From: Massilia sp. Root351 | GTDB taxonomy: Bacteria > Pseudomonadota > Gammaproteobacteria > Burkholderiales > Burkholderiaceae_D | NCBI RefSeq assembly: GCF_001425045.1 | Contig: NZ_LMDJ01000031.1 | Location: 249,768 to 313,767, forward strand | Length of the DNA stretch: 64,000 nt | Direction: 5' to 3' | In this document: piece by piece, positions 58,883-64,000 of the stretch | Numbering within the stretch: position 1 is the first letter of the stretch | How the letters are laid out: each line of letters starts with the position of its first letter | Notes under the pieces: generated by a model | What the model was told of the DNA's origin: nothing | Seen by the model: only the letters and a program-made list of their open reading frames with translations | The model's database searches: none | Translations under genes and position numbers: made by a program

Positions 58883-60304
58883 ATGTTTCGAGTTTTGCTT
58901 GCCTGTCTCTTGATGGTCGGCACCGCCGCAAAGGCGGACAATATCGAGCGCGACCTCGATGCCATCGTACAAAGCTACGGCAAGGTCGGCATATTCACCG
59001 GCACGGTGCTGGTGGCGCATGACGGCAAGATCGTCTACGAAGCGGCCGTGGGCCTGGCCAATCGCGAGACCAATGAGCCAAACCGCGCCAACACGCGCTT
59101 TAACATTGGCTCCATCGGCAAGACCTTCACCGCGGTGTCCATCTTGCAGCTGGCCGAAGCGGGCAAGCTCAAACTAAGCGACCCGATCTCGCGCTTCCTT
59201 CCCGACATCCCTTACGCGGAGAAGGACACGATCACCGTCGCCCACTTGCTGAACCACTCGGCCGGCACCGGCAACTACATGGCGCACAAGGACTTCGCCG
59301 CGAACATGGGCAAGCTGCGCACCATTGACGCCTTCCTGCCCCTGATTTACGACCAGCCGCCCAGCTTTGCGGCCGGCAGCCGCTTCCAGTATTCGAATTC
59401 GGGCATGGTGCTGCTCGGCGCCGTCGTCGAAAAAGCCAGCGGCCAGTCCTACCGCGACTACTTGCGCGACCATATCTTCAAGCCTGCGGGCATGACTGAC
59501 AGTTCGCTCACCCTCGAAGACGAGCCACTGCCTAACCGCTCGATCGGCTACACCCGCAACGGCGACGGCAGCATAAGCTCCAACGTGAGGTCAGTACCCC
59601 CGCCGTCGTCCGATGGCGGCATGCGCACGACCACGCGCGATATGCTGCGCTACGATCAGGCGCTCAAGCGAACGGCGTTGTTGTCCGAAGCGAGCAAGGC
59701 GGCGATGTGGACCCCTGTGGGACCGGACAGGGAATATGCCTTCGGCTGGCAGCGCAAGAGCGCTTTCGGCGACGCCGTCGTCGGCCATAATGGCGGCGCG
59801 CCCGGCATCAATGCGGTGTTCAGCCGCTACCAGGGCAGCGGCTATACGGTCATCGTCCTGTCCAACACGGGCATGGGAGCAAGCGACGTTGCTGAAAAGG
59901 TCGAGGCGCGCCTGTACGGCAAACCGGTGCAGCTGGCCGTGCAGGCCGATTCCGACATGATGCTAGCCCTCGATCTGGTGATGCGCGGCGACTTGCGCGG
60001 CGCCGCCAAGCTGTATGACCGCAATCCGGGCCACGCACCGTCGGTGTACCAGGCTGCAAGAACCCGCATCGACGGCGGCTATGAAGCCACCGAGGCGATA
60101 GCACTGCTGGACCGCTACCTGCGCTTCGACGCCGCAGTCCAAGTGGCGCCTCCCGCTGGGGCCTGGTGGCGCAAAGGCATGGCCTACGAGCAGCTGGGCG
60201 ACAAGGCCAAGGCGCGCGCGAGCTACATGCAGTCGCTGGCGCTCGATCCCGCGTTCGACAAGGCCAGGCAGGCGCTGGCGAAGCTCGACACGCCCAAGAC
60301 CTGA
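58883..60304 (+). CDS. Exported serine hydrolase, class C beta-lactamase/DD-peptidase family
   Basis: 473 residues from ATG 58883, with GGAG upstream; ATG 58871 adds four residues. Signal peptide MFRVLLACLLMVGTAAKA. Active-site motifs: SIGKTFTAVSILQLAE (SxxK), FQYSNSGMVLLGAVVEKASG (YxN) and VVGHNGGAPGINAVF (the HxG variant of KTG). After the catalytic domain (about 40-370) comes a helical tail with a TPR-like unit (EQLGDKAKARASYMQSLALD). Members hydrolyse amide or ester bonds, but most are not resistance enzymes. No ampR-type regulator is near. Confidence 0.9.
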   Translation: MFRVLLACLLMVGTAAKADNIERDLDAIVQSYGKVGIFTGTVLVAHDGKIVYEAAVGLANRETNEPNRANTRFNIGSIGKTFTAVSILQLAEAGKLKLSDPISRFLPDIPYAEKDTITVAHLLNHSAGTGNYMAHKDFAANMGKLRTIDAFLPLIYDQPPSFAAGSRFQYSNSGMVLLGAVVEKASGQSYRDYLRDHIFKPAGMTDSSLTLEDEPLPNRSIGYTRNGDGSISSNVRSVPPPSSDGGMRTTTRDMLRYDQALKRTALLSEASKAAMWTPVGPDREYAFGWQRKSAFGDAVVGHNGGAPGINAVFSRYQGSGYTVIVLSNTGMGASDVAEKVEARLYGKPVQLAVQADSDMMLALDLVMRGDLRGAAKLYDRNPGHAPSVYQAARTRIDGGYEATEAIALLDRYLRFDAAVQVAPPAGAWWRKGMAYEQLGDKAKARASYMQSLALDPAFDKARQALAKLDTPKT

Positions 60305-60436
60305 TGCCAGGCGTGGCGGGCGCGCGAATCGGGCGGCGCTTCCGCTTTGGGGGGAAAGCAGTCGAACATACAGACTGGAGAGCATTCGGTAGTGCAGGTG
60401 GCTACGCGTGCCCGCTGGCCCCGGAGGGCGCACGTT

Positions 60437-62131
60437 TTATGCCGGTTCTGCGTGTTCGACCATCAGCTGGACCTTGGTGGTGCCGTTGTATTCGTTGGCG
60501 TCCAGCCTGAAGGCGACGCGGGCGCGCTCGCCGATGGAGTCGGTGTGGCCGAACCAGATGGCGTCGTAGCGGGTGCCGTTCTTTTCCAGCAGCAGCTTGA
60601 GGTGGCGTTCTTTCAGGATGCGCTGGCTGACGACACGGAATTCGTCGCAGAATACCGGCGGCGCAAAACCCTGTCCCCATACCTGGCCGTCCATCAGTTC
60701 GATGAACTGGGTGGTGTAGTAGGCGTCTTCCAGCGGGCCGTCGGTTTCGATCACGCGCTCCAGTTGCTGCTCCGTCAGCCATGCGCGGCCGACGGCTTCG
60801 AAGGCTTCCGAGAACGCGTCGAAGGCGTCGGCGCGCAGGCTCAGGCCCGCCGCCATGGCGTGGCCGCCGAACTTGTCGATCAGGCTGGGGGCGCGCTTCG
60901 ATACCAGGTCCAGCGCGTCGCGCATGTGGAAGCCGGGGATGGAGCGGCCGGAGCCCTTGATCCAGCCGTCGCCCGCCGGCGCGAAGGTGATGGTGGGGCG
61001 GAAGAACTTCTCTTTCAGGCGCGAGGCGACAATGCCGATCACGCCCTGGTGCCAGGTTTCGTCGAATACGCTGATGGTGCTGCTGGCGGCCGGTTCGAAG
61101 CGGTCCAGGTGCAGCAGGGCCGCGTCCTGCATCTCGGCTTCGATCTCGCGGCGTTTCAGGTTGATCTCGTTGAGTTGCTGCGCCAGTTGCCAGGCGCGGT
61201 CCTCGTCGTCGGTGAGCAGGCACTCGATGCCGAGCGACATATCCTCCAGGCGTCCGGCCGCGTTCAGGCGCGGGCCGAGCGCGAAGCCCAGGTCGAACGG
61301 GCTGGCGGTGCGTGCCTGGCGGCCCGCGACGCGGAACAATGCGGCCACGCCGGGATGCATGCGGCCGGCGCGCATGCGCTTCAGGCCTTGCGCCACCAGG
61401 ATGCGGTTGTTCGGGTCGAGCTTCACCACGTCGGCCACGGTGCCCAGCGCCACCAGGTCCAGCAGGTGGTCCAGCTTGGGCTGGGTGGCGGCGTCGAACA
61501 CGCCGCGGCGGCGCAGTTCGGCACGCAGCGCGAGCAGCACGTAGAACACCACGCCAACGCCTGCCAGGTTCTTGCTGGGGAAGCCGCAGGCCGGCTGGTT
61601 GGGGTTGACGATGACGCGCGCGTCCGGCAGCACGTCGGCCGGCAGGTGGTGGTCGGTGACGACGACTTCGATGCCGCGCCGGTTCGCTTCGGCCACGCCG
61701 TCGATGCTGGCGATGCCGTTGTCCACCGTGATGATGATGTCCGGCTGCTTTTCGCGCGCCGTCAGGGCCACGATTTCAGGCGTGAGACCATAGCCGTACT
61801 CGAAGCGGTTGGGCACGATGAAGTCCACGTTGGCGCCCATGGCGCGCAGGCCGCGCAGGGCCACGGCGCAGGCGGTGGCGCCGTCGCAGTCGTAGTCGGC
61901 CACGATCACCATGCGCTTTTGCGCGGCGATGGAGTCGGCCAGGAACACGGCGGCGGCGTCGATGTGCAGCAGGCCGGAAGGCGCGATCAGCGCGGCCAGT
62001 TCGCTCGACAGGTCTTTCGGATCGGTCAGGCCGCGCGCGGCGAACAGGCGGGCCAGTACAGGGTGGATGCCGCCCTGGCGCAGCATTTCCGAGGTGCGGA
62101 AGGGGCAGGGGCGGGTGGCGATACGTGTCAT
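60437..62131 (-). CDS. recJ: Single-stranded-DNA-specific exonuclease RecJ
   Basis: 564 residues from ATG 62131; the same frame is open to 62590 but runs into the next gene. Degrades single-stranded DNA 5' to 3' in recombination and mismatch repair. The DHH metal motifs are intact: VADYDCDGATACAVAL, IITVDNGIAS, VVTDHHLPADVLPDA; the DHHA1 part has GGHAMAAGLSLRADAF. Its ATG overlaps the stop of the RpfE-like gene (ATGA), an arrangement common in the order. Confidence 0.96.
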   Translation of the reverse strand: MTRIATRPCPFRTSEMLRQGGIHPVLARLFAARGLTDPKDLSSELAALIAPSGLLHIDAAAVFLADSIAAQKRMVIVADYDCDGATACAVALRGLRAMGANVDFIVPNRFEYGYGLTPEIVALTAREKQPDIIITVDNGIASIDGVAEANRRGIEVVVTDHHLPADVLPDARVIVNPNQPACGFPSKNLAGVGVVFYVLLALRAELRRRGVFDAATQPKLDHLLDLVALGTVADVVKLDPNNRILVAQGLKRMRAGRMHPGVAALFRVAGRQARTASPFDLGFALGPRLNAAGRLEDMSLGIECLLTDDEDRAWQLAQQLNEINLKRREIEAEMQDAALLHLDRFEPAASSTISVFDETWHQGVIGIVASRLKEKFFRPTITFAPAGDGWIKGSGRSIPGFHMRDALDLVSKRAPSLIDKFGGHAMAAGLSLRADAFDAFSEAFEAVGRAWLTEQQLERVIETDGPLEDAYYTTQFIELMDGQVWGQGFAPPVFCDEFRVVSQRILKERHLKLLLEKNGTRYDAIWFGHTDSIGERARVAFRLDANEYNGTTKVQLMVEHAEPA

Positions 62132-63174
62132 GGCGTCAACTTGGTGAGGGCGGGCTTGCGCCAGAACTTGCGCAAAGAGCCCTTGGTGATGGTGAACTCG
62201 GCCAGCTTCAGGTGGCTGCTGAAGACCAGCTTCAGGCTGCCCAGGCGGCCGGCTTTCAATGCCGCAAGCAGGGGTGCGAACCATTGCTGTTCGATCTGCT
62301 GCATGTGGGCCAGCCAGGGCGACCAGTCGCCCGCTTTGCCGACCGGGATCAGCTCGCCCAGCACCACCACGGCGTCGCCGGCCAGCGGCAGGACCTGTTC
62401 GGCCGTGGCGGCGCGCAGGGCGGGATCGGCCAGCAGCGTGAGCCACGCCGGACAGTTCGCCACCGCCAGTGTGCCGGCGGCGCCTGCAGCGGTGCCTGGG
62501 ATTGCCGGCGCGCCGGCCCACAGCCAGAACGAATTTACCGGCTGCAGCCCGCGCTGCTGGCGCGCTTCGTTCACCGGATGCTCGTGCCACAGCATCTGCA
62601 CTTCATTTTGCAGCTTGCGGAAGGCACGCTTGGCGTCGCCCTCGGGCATCCAGTCGGCCAGGTTGTCGTTCACCGCGGCGTCGGGCGAGGCGGTGCGCAG
62701 TTCGCTCCAGTCGTCCGCGCGCATGAACCACATGTCCGGCGCGGCGTAGATCAGCGGTTTGCCCACTTCATCGAAGTAGGGCTTGACCAGGTCGAACAGC
62801 GCACGGGAGTCGGCATCGTTCACGTTCAGGGAGCGCGGATCGCCCAGCACCATGTGGGTGCGGGTCAGTTGCAGGTGCACCGGCTGCACGGCAAACCAGT
62901 AGCCTTCCGGCTGCGCCACGCCCAGCGCGCGCATCATGGCGGGGGCAAAGGGGGCGTTGTCGGATGGCGCACCGTATGCTGCGGCGCTGAAGGCGCGCGA
63001 CAGCCAGCTTTCGTGCGGCAGCAGGCGGTTGCCGCCGTCTTCCTCCGACACGCGATACGTGCTATTGCGTTCAAGCAATATTTCCAGCGACGGCACTTGC
63101 AGGGCGCGGGCCAGGTCGGAGGCGAGTTCGGGCGGGGTGAGGGCGAAGGGCAGGACGAGGGTAAGCTGATTCAT
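62128..63174 (-). CDS. RpfE-like / phosphoglycerate-mutase-related protein
   Basis: 348 residues. Resembles the uncharacterised COG4255 family, annotated in Xanthomonas as RpfE (the protein from the rpf signalling region, distinct from resuscitation-promoting factors). Recognisable stretches: SWLSRAFSAAAYGAPSDNAP, YWFAVQPVHLQLTRTHMVLG, PVNSFWLWAGAPAI. The family is sometimes called a cofactor-independent phosphoglycerate mutase-like protein, though the catalytic metal site cannot be confirmed here. First gene of a two-gene unit with recJ. Assignment rests on overall resemblance. Confidence 0.7.
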   Translation of the reverse strand: MNQLTLVLPFALTPPELASDLARALQVPSLEILLERNSTYRVSEEDGGNRLLPHESWLSRAFSAAAYGAPSDNAPFAPAMMRALGVAQPEGYWFAVQPVHLQLTRTHMVLGDPRSLNVNDADSRALFDLVKPYFDEVGKPLIYAAPDMWFMRADDWSELRTASPDAAVNDNLADWMPEGDAKRAFRKLQNEVQMLWHEHPVNEARQQRGLQPVNSFWLWAGAPAIPGTAAGAAGTLAVANCPAWLTLLADPALRAATAEQVLPLAGDAVVVLGELIPVGKAGDWSPWLAHMQQIEQQWFAPLLAALKAGRLGSLKLVFSSHLKLAEFTITKGSLRKFWRKPALTKLTP

Positions 63175-63296
63175 AACCCGCGATTGTATCAGTCCGCCGC
63201 CTCCAGCTTGCCGGCATGGTGCGGTGTTTCACTCACGAAATGTGATTTGTATGGCACACTTCGGGCTCGGAACGTAATTCATCTTTCACAGGGCCC

Positions 63297-64000
63297 ATGA
63301 GCATCATCAAGAATCTGCCTTTCGAATGGCTGGTCGGCCTGCGCTACACGCGCGCGGGCAAGCGCAGCGGGCGCAACAGCTTCATTTCCTTTATCTCCGC
63401 CATCTCCATGCTGGGCATTGGCCTGGGTGTAGCCGCGCTGATCGTGGTGCTGTCGGTCTACAACGGTTTTCAGAAGGAAGTGACCGAGCGTATGGTGTCC
63501 GTGCTGGGCCATATCGAGATGTACGACCTGCGCGGCGGCGGCCTGCGGGACTGGCAGGGCACGGCCAGGGAAGCGTTCAAGAATCCTGAAGTGCGCGGCG
63601 CCGCGCCTTTCGTCGAGACCCAGGCCATGCTGATACACGGCAGCGACAAGCTGCGTCCAGCCATCGTGCGCGGCATCCTGCCGCAGGCCGAGGCTACCGT
63701 GTCCGACGTGAGCAAGCAGCTCAAGCAGGGCAGCTTCGATGCGCTGCAGCCCGGCTCGTTCAATATCGTGCTGGGCGTGGGGCTGGCCAAGGCGCTGGAC
63801 GTGGATGTGGGCGGCAAGGTCGCCCTGGCGCTGGCCCAGCGCGGCGAGAACATGATGAGCGGCGGTGCGCCGAGCATGCGCTATTTCACGGTGACCGGCA
63901 TCTTCGAGGCCGGCCACAACGAATTCGATTCAGGCCTGGCCTACGTCCATCTCGGCGACGGCATGGAGCTGCTGCACCTGGACCTGCCGTTCGCGCTGCG
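63297..64000 (+). CDS. lolC: Lipoprotein-releasing ABC permease LolC/LolE, N-terminal part
   Basis: The first 234 or so residues; the gene continues past the right edge. Starts at ATG 63297 (MSIIKNLPFEWLVGLRYTRA), with a first membrane helix near 26-52 (ISMLGIGLGVAALIVVLSVY NGFQ-type motif typical of LolC/E), then a periplasmic domain. LolCDE extracts lipoproteins from the inner membrane and passes them to LolA. LolC versus LolE cannot be told without the rest and the neighbouring lolD. Confidence 0.9.
   Translation, partial: MSIIKNLPFEWLVGLRYTRAGKRSGRNSFISFISAISMLGIGLGVAALIVVLSVYNGFQKEVTERMVSVLGHIEMYDLRGGGLRDWQGTAREAFKNPEVRGAAPFVETQAMLIHGSDKLRPAIVRGILPQAEATVSDVSKQLKQGSFDALQPGSFNIVLGVGLAKALDVDVGGKVALALAQRGENMMSGGAPSMRYFTVTGIFEAGHNEFDSGLAYVHLGDGMELLHLDLPFAL

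Overview
This 64 kb window is a piece of a high-GC betaproteobacterial chromosome. The gene order (thrS-infC-rpmI-rplT-pheS-pheT-ihfA-merR; smc-zipA-ligA-galU-def; recJ next to an RpfE-like gene and lolC) and the protein sequences point to Burkholderiales, most likely Oxalobacteraceae of the Massilia/Duganella/Janthinobacterium type. This is an inference from family resemblance; there is no rRNA gene to confirm it. No insertion sequence, integrase, prophage or CRISPR array was seen.

Layout. 1-800: end of a cation-efflux gene and a Cache-domain (lipo)protein. 860-9100: two identical tandem tRNA-Val(GAC) genes, then the translation cluster thrS, infC (ATA start), rpmI, rplT, pheS, pheT, ihfA and a MerR regulator, with visible RNA hairpins before thrS, rpmI and pheS. 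9100-17600: signalling genes (NarL-type regulator and CHASE3-type kinase, Crp/Fnr regulator, chemoreceptor, QseB/QseC-type pair) and two small membrane proteins. 17700-25750: a type IV pilus minor-pilin operon, pilE-fimT-pilV-pilW-pilX-pilY1. 25800-28300: prfC, a cupin and a small membrane protein.

28700-37640 is the most interesting part. Four minus-strand genes lie head to tail: a 1094-residue regulator (winged helix, STAND ATPase, one membrane span, TPR-like repeats), a 59-residue peptide with a double-glycine-type leader (ending Gly-Ala), an HlyD-type adaptor, and an ABC transporter with an N-terminal C39 leader peptidase. Hairpins flank the peptide gene. A divergent gene next to the regulator looks like a TULIP/P-47 family protein. 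Together they look like a compact system that regulates, makes, trims and exports one small peptide. Its biological role (signal, toxin or surface factor) cannot be read from sequence.

37700-42540: glycine-cleavage operon gcvT-gcvH-gcvP behind a strong promoter and a tandem glycine riboswitch. 42600-50060: accessory genes (zinc-ribbon protein, solute-binding protein coupled to a tyrosine-phosphatase-like protein, ClpP-like protease, DUF1631 protein, classical low-molecular-weight phosphatase, small coiled-coil protein). 50200-58800: chromosome and envelope genes smc, zipA, ligA (with an apparent internal duplication), galU and def. 58880-64000: serine hydrolase, recJ, the RpfE-like gene, and the start of lolC, cut by the window edge.
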